A DNA stretch of 64,000 bases from an uncultured Lachnospiraceae bacterium. GTDB lineage: Bacteria > Bacillota > Clostridia > Lachnospirales > Lachnospiraceae. The stretch lies in contig CAUAFT010000004.1 in assembly GCA_958428365.1 (NCBI GenBank), positions 152,313-216,312 of the forward strand, given 5' to 3'. Positions 15,643 through 23,259 of the stretch are shown in pieces. The translations under genes and the position numbers were made by a program. The notes under the pieces were generated by a model. The model was not told the origin of the DNA, searched no databases, and saw only the letters and a list, made by a program, of their open reading frames with translations. Each line of letters opens with the position of its first letter. Position 1 is the first letter of the stretch.

Positions 15643-16002
15643 TTATATACAGGTTTCCGCATTAGGGCAATGATCACAGTCAAATTGATATTCACAGGGG
15701 TGACTGACCCGCTCAAAGCAATACTTCATCAACTGCTCAAAATCATTTAAAGTATCTTTATTAACGGAATAATATACGGTACTTCCCACTTTTTTTCTCG
15801 ATATCAGATTCACATCGTGCAGAATCTGTAAGTGTTTTGTCGCCGCAGGTTGTGAGATATGCAGATACTGAGCAATATCTCCAACCTTTACTGTGTCCTC
15901 CGGCAGGCTTCCTAACATCTTCAACATCAATACTCTGTTTGTATCTGAAATTGCTTTTCCGTATTTTCCAACCTTATAAACCAAGGCGTTTTTGTTCTCC
16001 AT
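15643..16002 (-). CDS. ArsR-family winged-helix regulator with Cys-rich tail
   Basis: A 119-residue DNA-binding protein. The helix-turn-helix is visible around VGDIAQYLHISQPAATKHLQ followed by a wing VGSTVYYSVN. The last 20 residues contain four cysteines in CEYQFDCDHCPNAETC, a likely metal- or Fe-S-sensing site, unlike the CVC motif of arsenic sensors. It is divergent from nothing but lies immediately upstream of, and probably controls, the FAD oxidoreductase gene. A near-identical AT-rich motif is present in front of both. GAGGGAG supports the start. Confidence 0.85.
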   Translation of the reverse strand: MENKNALVYKVGKYGKAISDTNRVLMLKMLGSLPEDTVKVGDIAQYLHISQPAATKHLQILHDVNLISRKKVGSTVYYSVNKDTLNDFEQLMKYCFERVSHPCEYQFDCDHCPNAETCI

Positions 16003-16016
16003 GTTCTCCCTCTTGT

Positions 16017-16034
16017 ATAACTATTTAACTATAT
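16017..16034. promoter_or_regulatory. candidate ArsR operator, copy 2
   Basis: ATAACTATTTAACTATAT occurs 14 bases upstream of the arsR-type start. It contains a TAACTA direct repeat and matches the copy in front of the oxidoreductase gene at 15 of 18 positions. Confidence 0.5.
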
Positions 16035-16063
16035 TCTAATATATGTGTTTAGAATCGTCAACA

Positions 16064-16768
16064 CTATTTTTCTAAAATATGGATATCCCGATATTTTACC
16101 GACAGTTCTCCCTCCCGGCACTGGGCAGACATCATCGAATGACTTGCTTTCCCCTTCTCAAACTGTTCCTTTGCGAACTCCCAGTTCACCACCATGAACC
16201 AGTCGTCAATATAGTCCTTCCTTACATTAAAATGCTTGAGATAATAGGCATGTTCCCAGACGTCAATGTTCAAGATTGGAACAAAATGTTCCGCCAAAGG
16301 CGTATCCTGATTTGCCGTCTTGATAATCTGCAAGTCTCCTCTCGTATCGATCACCAGCCAGGCATAACCGGAACCGAACACTCCAAGGGCTTCCTCCTTG
16401 AATTTCTGCTTAAAACTTTCATAGTCACCGAACTGTCTTTCCATTGCCTCTTTCAGTTCCCCGGACGGACCTCCCTTGGATGGATTCGCCAATCCATTAA
16501 AATAGAGACGGTGATTGTAGACGCCCCCGGCGTTGTTTTTCACAGTGGTGCGAATCTCCTCCGGGATACTTTCCAGATTGCTGAGCAGCTGCTCCAGAGT
16601 GAAATTATGTAAAAATGGATAATTCTCCAACGCCTTATTCAGATTATCCACATAAGTCTGCAAATGCTTATCGTGATGTAAATACATCGTCTGTATATCA
16701 ATATAAGGCTCCATTGCCTTATAAGAGTATGGTAAAGGTTGGTTCACAAATTTAAAATGTTCCTGCAT
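16064..16768 (-). CDS. Fe/Mn superoxide dismutase
   Basis: A 234-residue SOD of the iron/manganese family, converting superoxide to oxygen and hydrogen peroxide in the cytoplasm. Metal-ligand regions are the HHDKHLQTYV helix near residue 31, the GVYNHRLYFNGL helix, and NIDVWEHAYYLKH with the Asp and His ligands. It is slightly longer than typical SODs at the C-terminus. The start MQEHFKF was chosen because GGAG lies seven bases upstream; another Met occurs six codons earlier. It sits downstream of the antiporter gene and upstream of the ArsR gene. Fe versus Mn preference cannot be read from sequence. Confidence 0.92.
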   Translation of the reverse strand: MQEHFKFVNQPLPYSYKAMEPYIDIQTMYLHHDKHLQTYVDNLNKALENYPFLHNFTLEQLLSNLESIPEEIRTTVKNNAGGVYNHRLYFNGLANPSKGGPSGELKEAMERQFGDYESFKQKFKEEALGVFGSGYAWLVIDTRGDLQIIKTANQDTPLAEHFVPILNIDVWEHAYYLKHFNVRKDYIDDWFMVVNWEFAKEQFEKGKASHSMMSAQCREGELSVKYRDIHILEK

Positions 16769-16897
16769 GATTTTACTCCATGGCATATTTTCTTATTATT
16801 ACTCTATGATGTATTCTCTTCTGCCATACCTGCATTTTTGCTCCCTTTTATCAGGAAATCTTTTTATGAAATCCCTGTCTCCATACTGTGTATCTGA

Positions 16898-18487
16898 CTA
16901 TCTGTACAAAACTACAATATCTCCTTCATGGATCTTCGTCCCACCGCTTGGAATAACATTTTCTTCACTCCGCTTAATCAATGCGATCAACTGATTCTGC
17001 GGCAGATTCAGCTCCTGAATCGTCTGGTTGCACCAACTGTGGTTCTTATCGATCAGAACCTCCTCCAGATTCTCATTTTCCTTAGATTCGTAGGCCGGAA
17101 CACTTAAAATAATACTGTCTTCCGCATGAATCCTCGTATCACCATTCGGAATCATGGTATCCCCGTCTCTTTTAATCATCAAAGCAAGGGCGCCAGTGGG
17201 AATGGAGACCTCGCGGATACGTCTGTTCTCCCAGTTATGCCCCTTTGGAATATACATCCGCATCAACGTCATAGAGGATTCCTCCTGATAGTCGTTAAAG
17301 GTCTTCTTTACATCCGAGGTATTATCCACCATATCCAGCTTCTCCGCCACCTTCGGGATAAGCGTTCCCTGGAATGCCACGGACAAAAGCGCCACCATAA
17401 AGACAATGTGGAACAGGTCAAAGGAGATGTCCCCGCCGCTGGCAATCACCATAATGGAAAACACGATGGAAGCCGCTCCCCGAAGCCCGGACCAGGAAAC
17501 CAGCAGACACTGTCTGACACTGCATCGGAAGGGACGCAGAATACCAAAAACTGCGATAGGTCTTGCCACAAAAGTCAAAAACAACGCAATCAGAATTGCC
17601 GGAAGCAGAATGGAAGGCATCTTATGAGGAAATGCCAGCAGTCCCAGCAAAAAGAAGATCAGAATCTGCGCCAGTCCTGTCACACCATCGAAAAACGGGA
17701 TCATAATATTCTTATTATGAACCGGGCTGTTTCCGATCATGATTCCCAGCAGATAAACGCTCAGATACGCATTTCCACCCACCAGCTCCGCAAATCCAAA
17801 GGCGAATACCACCAGGGCGATCATAAAGATCGTTTCCAGACCATCCGGCACCATATTGGTCTTGGTCAGAAGAAAGACTGCCAGAAAGGCGACACCCACA
17901 CCGATAAGAACACCAAAGACCAGCTCTGAAAAAATCATAAGAACGATATTTCCGTGTTCCCCCACTCCCAGCATAGAGATTCCGATCACCGTCAGAAGAT
18001 AGGACATGGGATCGTTACTACCACTCTCGATTTCCAAAAGAGATGCCGTGCCGTCCCGCAGATTCAGATTCTTTCCACGCAGGATGGAGAACACGCTTGC
18101 CGCATCGGTGGAGGAGAGCACTGCTCCGATCAGAAAACTCTCCACAAAGGTAAAATGCAGTACAAAATGGCAGAACACCGCCGTTAATCCCGCCGTCACA
18201 AATACTCCAATGGTGGACAAAAGAATCGCTCTTGCCGCAACAGTTTTTGCCGTCTTCCACTTTGTATTGAATCCACCGTAAAACATAATAAACGCCAAGG
18301 CTGCGGTACACACTCTCTCCGCAATCTCATAATCACTGAACTGGATCTTGAACAATCCGTCCGAGCCAAAAATCATACCCACTGCCATAAATAAAATCAG
18401 GGCAGGCATCCCGAATTTTCCGGAAAAACGATCCGCCAAAATACAGGAAAATAATATTGCCGCTACTAAAAGATATCCAATCGTCAT
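16898..18487 (-). CDS. K+/H+ antiporter, NhaP2/CvrA type (CPA1) with TrkA-C domains
   Basis: A 529-residue membrane transporter. About 12 hydrophobic segments fill residues 1-385, with the CPA1 motifs SSTDAASVFSIL and ESGSNDP in the ion-binding core. Two RCK-C/TrkA-C-like cytoplasmic domains follow from about 395 to 529 (for example IREVSIPTGALALMIKR and IQELNLPQNQLIALIKR), which in this family sense nucleotides or potassium. The transporter exports K+ or Na+ in exchange for protons. AAAGGACAGGAGT supports the start. It appears to be monocistronic. Confidence 0.9.
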   Translation of the reverse strand: MTIGYLLVAAILFSCILADRFSGKFGMPALILFMAVGMIFGSDGLFKIQFSDYEIAERVCTAALAFIMFYGGFNTKWKTAKTVAARAILLSTIGVFVTAGLTAVFCHFVLHFTFVESFLIGAVLSSTDAASVFSILRGKNLNLRDGTASLLEIESGSNDPMSYLLTVIGISMLGVGEHGNIVLMIFSELVFGVLIGVGVAFLAVFLLTKTNMVPDGLETIFMIALVVFAFGFAELVGGNAYLSVYLLGIMIGNSPVHNKNIMIPFFDGVTGLAQILIFFLLGLLAFPHKMPSILLPAILIALFLTFVARPIAVFGILRPFRCSVRQCLLVSWSGLRGAASIVFSIMVIASGGDISFDLFHIVFMVALLSVAFQGTLIPKVAEKLDMVDNTSDVKKTFNDYQEESSMTLMRMYIPKGHNWENRRIREVSIPTGALALMIKRDGDTMIPNGDTRIHAEDSIILSVPAYESKENENLEEVLIDKNHSWCNQTIQELNLPQNQLIALIKRSEENVIPSGGTKIHEGDIVVLYR

Positions 18488-18570
18488 ACTCCTGTCCTTT
18501 CTAAAAAATCTGCTCCGTTTCCCTGAACTGAAAAATCTTGGTAATATTTCCCAGCATCAATAAGAAAAAG

Positions 18571-18586
18571 CCCTGCAATTGCAGGG
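18571..18586 (-). terminator. intrinsic terminator-like hairpin
   Basis: The palindrome CCCTGCAATTGCAGGG is followed on the minus strand by CTTTTTC. It lies between dhaK and the antiporter gene and would stop transcripts coming from dhaK. Confidence 0.75.
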
Positions 18587-18643
18587 TTTCACATCTTTGT
18601 TCCACTATTATCATAGCGGAATTTCCCGGATATGTCAAACAAA

Positions 18644-18672
18644 CTGCCGGGAGCGTTCCCGCTCCACGGCAG
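18644..18672 (-). terminator. second hairpin downstream of dhaK
   Basis: CTGCCGGGAGCG and CGCTCCACGGCAG pair around a TTCC loop, with a modest T-rich flank on the minus strand. It is the first hairpin past the dhaK stop codon. Confidence 0.5.
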
Positions 18673-18727
18673 CCTGTTCTGATAAAATATGATTCTTCTA
18701 TGAGGTTAATGGGCTTTTTTTAATTGC

Positions 18728-19723
18728 TTAAACCTGTACAAATGCCGGTGTATCTGCCGGAGCGTTTAAGCATTTCTTCAATTCATCATCTAACTTCAAT
18801 AAAGTTACGGAGTAACCAGCCATGTCGATAGACGTCATGTAGTTACCTACTAAGGTCTTGGCAACCTTGATATTCTTCTCTGCCAATACTTCAGATACTC
18901 TTAAGTTCGCAAGATAGAGTTCCTGTAAAGGAGTTCCGCCAAGTCCGTTTACCATAACGGCAACTTCGTCGCCTGCATTGTAGATGCCTTCTGCTAAGAT
19001 CTTCTCTAAGAGATGATCTGTGGTATCATTTACAGAACGGATCTTCTCTCTGTGGGTTCCAGGCTCACCGTGGATTCCCATTCCGATCTCTACCTCGTCG
19101 TCAGCCAGCTCAAAGCTTGGTTTTCCGGCAGATGGTACGGTACAAGGAGCCAGCGCCATACCCATGCTTCGTACGTTTGCGATAACTTTTTCTGCTACAG
19201 CCTTTACTGCTGCCAGATCTCCGCCTGCCTCTGCGCAAGCGCCTGCGCATTTATGTACGAAAATAGTTCCTGCGATTCCTCTTCTTCCGGTTGTCCAGGT
19301 ACTGTTCTCCACAGCCACGTCATCGTCTACAACTACTTTTTCCACTTCGATTCCTTCATCGGCTGCCATATCTGCCGCCATCTCGAAGTTCATTACGTCT
19401 CCTGTGTAGTTCTTGATTACCAAGAGAACACCTTTTCCACCGTCTGCTGCCTTGATTGCTTCATAGACCTGATCCGGTGTCGGGGAGGTAAACATAGCGC
19501 CTGCAACAGCTCCGTCCAACATTCCCTTTCCAACGTATCCGCCGTGTGCCGGTTCATGTCCGCTTCCGCCGCCGCTGATTAAAACAACTTTTCCCTGAGA
19601 GCCGTTAGCTCTTACCAATACATCACATCCGTCTACCCTTTTTACATAATCAGGATGAGCAGCCACCATACCTCTTAACATTTCATCCACAATATTGTCC
19701 GGGTTATTAATCATTTTTTTCAC
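18728..19723 (-). CDS. dhaK: dihydroxyacetone kinase, DhaK subunit (PTS type)
   Basis: A 331-residue subunit that binds dihydroxyacetone covalently through a His (GIHGEPGTHR near residue 219) and receives phosphate from DhaL-ADP to form DHAP. GGGSGHEPAHGGY and LVIKNYTGDVMNF are diagnostic for DhaK. Length and the absence of a C-terminal DhaL domain show the PEP-dependent, three-subunit type. I choose a GTG start eight bases after AGGAGG; an ATG three codons later is the alternative. It is the last gene of the dha-PTS cluster but has its own sigma-54 promoter, about 40 bases upstream. Confidence 0.93.
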   Translation of the reverse strand: MKKMINNPDNIVDEMLRGMVAAHPDYVKRVDGCDVLVRANGSQGKVVLISGGGSGHEPAHGGYVGKGMLDGAVAGAMFTSPTPDQVYEAIKAADGGKGVLLVIKNYTGDVMNFEMAADMAADEGIEVEKVVVDDDVAVENSTWTTGRRGIAGTIFVHKCAGACAEAGGDLAAVKAVAEKVIANVRSMGMALAPCTVPSAGKPSFELADDEVEIGMGIHGEPGTHREKIRSVNDTTDHLLEKILAEGIYNAGDEVAVMVNGLGGTPLQELYLANLRVSEVLAEKNIKVAKTLVGNYMTSIDMAGYSVTLLKLDDELKKCLNAPADTPAFVQV

Positions 19724-19763
19724 GATCGTATCCTCCTTCTCGTTTGATATATTTATTATATAA

Positions 19764-19780
19764 AGCAAAATCCGTGCCAA
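19764..19780 (-). promoter_or_regulatory. sigma-54 promoter of dhaK
   Basis: On the minus strand TTGGCAC, five bases and TTGCT match the -24/-12 consensus TGGCAC-N5-TTGCW exactly. It lies about 40 bases before the GTG of dhaK. A sigma-54 activator gene and rpoN are a few kilobases upstream. Confidence 0.9.
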
Positions 19781-19852
19781 CTTTTTCTATTCGTTAAAAT
19801 AACCAATTTGCACTTTTTCTGCCTTACAGGTTCACATGAATCCTCATTAGTT

Positions 19853-19884
19853 GATATTTTTTACCAATCCGATATTTTTTACCA
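19853..19884 (-). promoter_or_regulatory. candidate upstream activating sequence for dhaK
   Basis: Two perfect copies of GATATTTTTTACCA (plus strand) start 18 bases apart, about 75-105 bases upstream of the -24 element of the dhaK promoter. Position and tandem arrangement fit binding sites of an enhancer-type activator. Confidence 0.55.
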
Positions 19885-19901
19885 TGTCCCATCTTACCAG
19901 A

Positions 19902-21593
19902 CTAGATCAGGCTTTCCAGATAGGAACGAACTTCTGCGGTATCCTGCAGTTTCAGGATCTTATCCAGGTCGCAGCGGTTACAATCCATGCTGCGGATCTG
20001 TTCCTTGATCATCGGCGCCTGAGAAGCGCTCATGCTCAGTTCGTCTACGCCCAGCGCCAACAAGAATGGAAGCGCCGTCTTATCTCCTGCCATCTCTCCG
20101 CACATACCGACCCAGATTCCCGCCTGATGCGCGCTTGTGACAGTCCGATGAATGGAATGGATGACCGCCGGATTAAAGTAATCATATAGATAACTCACAG
20201 CCTGATTTCCCCGATCCACTGCAATGGTATACTGTACCAAATCGTTGGTTCCGATGCTGAAAAAGTCCACATACTGGGCAAAGACCGGAGCCATAATGGA
20301 GGAAGCCGGGGTCTCGATCATAATTCCCACCGGAATCTCAGAGGAAAACGGAACATTTTCTGCCTTTAATTCCTGTTTTACTTCCTCGATCAGTTTCTTC
20401 GTCTCGATAATCTCCGAGAGCATGGTCACCATCGGGATCATGATTCCAACCTTTCCATAGATTCCTGCCCGCAGGATTGCCCGGATCTGTGTCTTAAACA
20501 GCTCCTTATCCTGAAGGCAGATCCGGATCGCCCGGAATCCTAAAAACGGATTGTCCTCCTGTTCCAGCTTCAGACAGTCGCAGTGCTTATCGCCTCCGAT
20601 ATCCAGAGTTCTGATGATGCAGAGATTTCCCTCCGCCTGCTCTGCCACGGCTTTGTAGGCTTCCAGCTGTCTCTCCTCATCGGGAAGCTGGGAAGATTCC
20701 ATAAAGAGAAATTCCGTCCGGTAAAGCCCCACTCCCTGACATCCGAAAGAAACCGCTTTTTTCATATCCTCCGGCTTGCTGACGTTCGCCGCCACCAGGA
20801 TTTCCTTTCCATCCTGAGTGCGCGCCGGAAGCTGCGCCCTGCCCATCAGATACTGACGTTCTTCCTCCTGTTTTTTTGCCAGCTCTTCATACTCTTCCAG
20901 TTCTTTTCTGTCCGGTTTTAACAGGATGGTTCCCTTTACTGCATCTACGATAATATTGTCGCCATCCCGGATATCATCCTGACTTAAGTCCACGCCCACC
21001 ATGGTAACGAATCCCTTTGCCTTGGCGATAATGACTGTGTGGGAGGTCTTGCTTCCGCTGCCTAAGAGAATCGCTTTCACCTGCTTTTCTGAAAGTCCCG
21101 CCATAACAGACGGCTCAATATCCTTCGCACAGAGCACCACGTTCTCTCCTTCTACGGTAAATTCCTTCATATGCAAAATCTTTCGTAAAAGGCGGTTTCC
21201 CACATCAATGATATCCTTCTGTCTCTCTCTTAAATAGTCGTCGTCGATTTCCTCGAACATGGCTTTGAAGTCTGCAACTGCTTTTAACACAGCTGAAGGT
21301 GCCGCCTCTCCTCCTTCCAGATAACTGAGAATGGCATCTTCCAGAGTAATGTCGTCCAAAAACATCTGATGTGCTTCCAGAATCTCCGCCTCACTTTTTG
21401 AAAGATTCTCCCGGTGATTCAACAGCTCTGCCAGATCTTCTTTTGCCTGCTCATGGGCTTCTCTGTATTTTTCTTTTTCTTCTTCTATCCCGCCTGCTGA
21501 ATAAGCGCCGATCCTTTCCTCATAGTCCGCATTGATAAACTGAATCCTGCCGATCGCTATGCCTTCTACAACAACATTACCTACTTTCTGCAT
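19902..21593 (-). CDS. ptsI: PTS enzyme I, dedicated copy in the dha operon
   Basis: A 563-residue phosphoenolpyruvate-protein phosphotransferase that autophosphorylates from PEP and passes the phosphate to HPr. The active His185 is in GSKTSHTVIIAK. The PEP-binding barrel shows GVGLYRTEFLFM, GGDKHCD, and IGTNDLVQYT, and the catalytic-loop Cys is in VGMCGEMAGD. Full length and intact motifs argue for a working enzyme. It follows ptsH by 12 bases. Whether this is the only general enzyme I in the genome or a dedicated paralogue is unknown. Confidence 0.95.
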   Translation of the reverse strand: MQKVGNVVVEGIAIGRIQFINADYEERIGAYSAGGIEEEKEKYREAHEQAKEDLAELLNHRENLSKSEAEILEAHQMFLDDITLEDAILSYLEGGEAAPSAVLKAVADFKAMFEEIDDDYLRERQKDIIDVGNRLLRKILHMKEFTVEGENVVLCAKDIEPSVMAGLSEKQVKAILLGSGSKTSHTVIIAKAKGFVTMVGVDLSQDDIRDGDNIIVDAVKGTILLKPDRKELEEYEELAKKQEEERQYLMGRAQLPARTQDGKEILVAANVSKPEDMKKAVSFGCQGVGLYRTEFLFMESSQLPDEERQLEAYKAVAEQAEGNLCIIRTLDIGGDKHCDCLKLEQEDNPFLGFRAIRICLQDKELFKTQIRAILRAGIYGKVGIMIPMVTMLSEIIETKKLIEEVKQELKAENVPFSSEIPVGIMIETPASSIMAPVFAQYVDFFSIGTNDLVQYTIAVDRGNQAVSYLYDYFNPAVIHSIHRTVTSAHQAGIWVGMCGEMAGDKTALPFLLALGVDELSMSASQAPMIKEQIRSMDCNRCDLDKILKLQDTAEVRSYLESLI

Positions 21594-21605
21594 CCTTACT
21601 CACCC

Positions 21606-21872
21606 CTATTCCTCGTAAAATCCATTCTTGAACATATCGTCGAGCTGTGCAAAGACCTCTGCCTCATCTTCACCGGTAACGGTAAGTGTTACCTCCGTTC
21701 CCTGTTTTGCGCCCAGGGTCGTGAGCATCAGAACGCTCTTTCCATTCGCCTTCTTCGCTCCTGCCTGCAAAGTTACCTCGCTCTTATGTTTTCCCACTAA
21801 TTTTGCTATATCAGCAGCAGGTCTTGCATGGACTCCCATCTTATTTTTAATCACATATGTCGCTGATTTCAT
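21606..21872 (-). CDS. ptsH: HPr phosphocarrier protein
   Basis: An 88-residue HPr. His15 in GVHARPAADI accepts phosphate from enzyme I and would hand it to DhaM. Ser46 in ANGKSVLML is also present, so HPr-kinase regulation is possible. AGAGGTG precedes the ATG. It lies between dhaM and ptsI with short spacers, so the operon brings its whole phosphorelay with it. Confidence 0.95.
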   Translation of the reverse strand: MKSATYVIKNKMGVHARPAADIAKLVGKHKSEVTLQAGAKKANGKSVLMLTTLGAKQGTEVTLTVTGEDEAEVFAQLDDMFKNGFYEE

Positions 21873-21886
21873 GACTTCACCTCTTA

Positions 21887-22276
21887 TTACTCTAATTTTG
21901 ATACCTGTTTTGCCAGTTCGGCAGCTTCCACTACCTCTTTCAGGCTTCCGCCGATCGCCGCCTGTACCGCCGCGCTGATGGCTCCCTCCAGAATCGGGGC
22001 GTCTGCGATCTCTACCTGAATATCCTCCTCCAGAAGATCGATCGCCATCTGAGAGCTTAAGATACCGCTTCCCAGATCTGCTAAAAGCACCACGCCGTCG
22101 CCGTCGTTCGCCTGCTCGATTCCTTCTTTGATGCGGATAGCGTCAGTTCCAATACTGCCATCCTCCATTCCGCCCACTGCCAGAACACGGTGATCTTTTC
22201 CTGCCATCTGAATCGCCAGCTCGTAGATCCCCTCGGCAGCTTTCTTGCTGTGTGATACGATTAATACTCCTACCAT
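21887..22276 (-). CDS. dhaM: dihydroxyacetone kinase phosphotransfer subunit DhaM (EIIA-mannose fold)
   Basis: A 129-residue single-domain DhaM. His9 in VLIVSHSKKAAEG takes phosphate from HPr and rephosphorylates the ADP bound to DhaL. The acidic VVLLADLGSGILSS strand is typical of the EIIA-Man fold. Unlike E. coli DhaM it has no fused HPr or enzyme I domains; these are supplied by the two genes that follow in the operon. Confidence 0.92.
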   Translation of the reverse strand: MVGVLIVSHSKKAAEGIYELAIQMAGKDHRVLAVGGMEDGSIGTDAIRIKEGIEQANDGDGVVLLADLGSGILSSQMAIDLLEEDIQVEIADAPILEGAISAAVQAAIGGSLKEVVEAAELAKQVSKLE

Positions 22277-22291
22277 CTGAAGCTACACCTC

Positions 22292-22921
22292 CTATTTAAT
22301 ATTTTCTAAATAAAATGCTCTGATAGCTTCCAGAGTGATCGTAGAAGAAGTTGCTCCTGGATCCTGATGACCGATACTGCGGTCTCCCAGATAACTTGCG
22401 CGTCCCTTGGTGGCACGGATGGTCTTGGTGTATTCCACCCCTTCTCTTGCCGCTTCACACATTGCGTTTAAGCAGGTCTCCACATCATCACCGTTCTCAA
22501 TTCCCTTTGTCAGCGCTTCCAATGCCGGCTCTAAAGCATCCAGCATGGTCTTCTCGCCTCTTTCTGCTTTTCCTCGCATTTTAATTCCACCGATCACTGC
22601 GGTCAGCATTTCTTTTCCGTCCTCTAAGGTAATCTCTGTCTTACCCGGCACGGCTGCCGCTGCTTTCATGTAAGCTGTTCCATAAAGCGGTCCGGAAGCT
22701 CCTCCTACCTTGGAAAGTAGTACCATTCCCACTTTTTTCAGCACTTTACTGATGTCCTCTTCGTCCTGAGGAATCTGATTTAAAACCTCTGTAAATCCTC
22801 TTGCCATATTTACGCCGTGGTCAGCGTCACCGATTTCTCTGTCTAAGTCTGTCAGAAAATCTTTGTTTTCGATAATGTCTTCGCCGATCTTCTGAATGCA
22901 TTGATATATTTTTGTAGCCAT
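22292..22921 (-). CDS. dhaL: dihydroxyacetone kinase ADP-binding subunit DhaL
   Basis: A 209-residue all-helical subunit that holds ADP/ATP as a cofactor rather than as a free substrate. The Mg-nucleotide site is visible as DREIGDADHG near residues 27-36, with SGPLYGTA in the phosphate-binding loop and RASYLGDRSIGHQDPGA at the C-terminal end. AGGAGG precedes the ATG by a normal distance. It is the first gene of the dhaL-dhaM-ptsH-ptsI transcript, driven by a sigma-54 promoter about 40 bases upstream. Confidence 0.95.
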   Translation of the reverse strand: MATKIYQCIQKIGEDIIENKDFLTDLDREIGDADHGVNMARGFTEVLNQIPQDEEDISKVLKKVGMVLLSKVGGASGPLYGTAYMKAAAAVPGKTEITLEDGKEMLTAVIGGIKMRGKAERGEKTMLDALEPALEALTKGIENGDDVETCLNAMCEAAREGVEYTKTIRATKGRASYLGDRSIGHQDPGATSSTITLEAIRAFYLENIK

Positions 22922-22969
22922 TTGAAAATCCTCCTGTTCTACGAGTGTTTTTGTTATGATTTTATATAT

Positions 22970-22985
22970 AGCAAGATTTGTGCCA
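22970..22985 (-). promoter_or_regulatory. sigma-54 promoter of the dhaL-dhaM-ptsH-ptsI operon
   Basis: The minus strand reads TGGCAC, five bases, TTGCT, an exact -24/-12 match, about 50 bases before the dhaL ATG. It is nearly the same as the dhaK promoter. Confidence 0.9.
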
Positions 22986-23198
22986 GTTTTTTTAGATTGG
23001 GAAGCATTTTATGTAGAAGGCAGGGAACCCTTCCCTTGACTCCGATCAAATGCCTTGAACATATGATGCAAATACTGTCACAAAAAGGTAATCTTTCAAA
23101 CAAAATTTTTCAGGCATATCCCTAGTATGCCACCAACCCCAAAAAATATAAAAAAGCTCCCCTCTCTCTATCCCAAAACAACGTTCTAAAAGCAAATA
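22986..23198. other. upstream region of the dhaL promoter
   Basis: Noncoding stretch between the dhaL sigma-54 promoter and the activator's terminator. It should contain the activator's binding sites; a dyad AGGGAACCCTTCCCT near 23023 is a candidate, but the tandem GATATTTTTTACCA sites seen at dhaK are not evident here. Confidence 0.4.
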
Positions 23199-23224
23199 GG
23201 ACGTCACATACTGCTGTGACGTCC
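23199..23224 (-). terminator. terminator of the sigma-54 activator gene
   Basis: A perfect 10-bp stem, GGACGTCACA and TGTGACGTCC with a six-base loop, lies about 35 bases past the activator stop and is followed on the minus strand by a T-rich run. Confidence 0.8.
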
Positions 23225-23259
23225 CATCTGTTCTATTTTCCCAACGTTGGTAAATTCTA

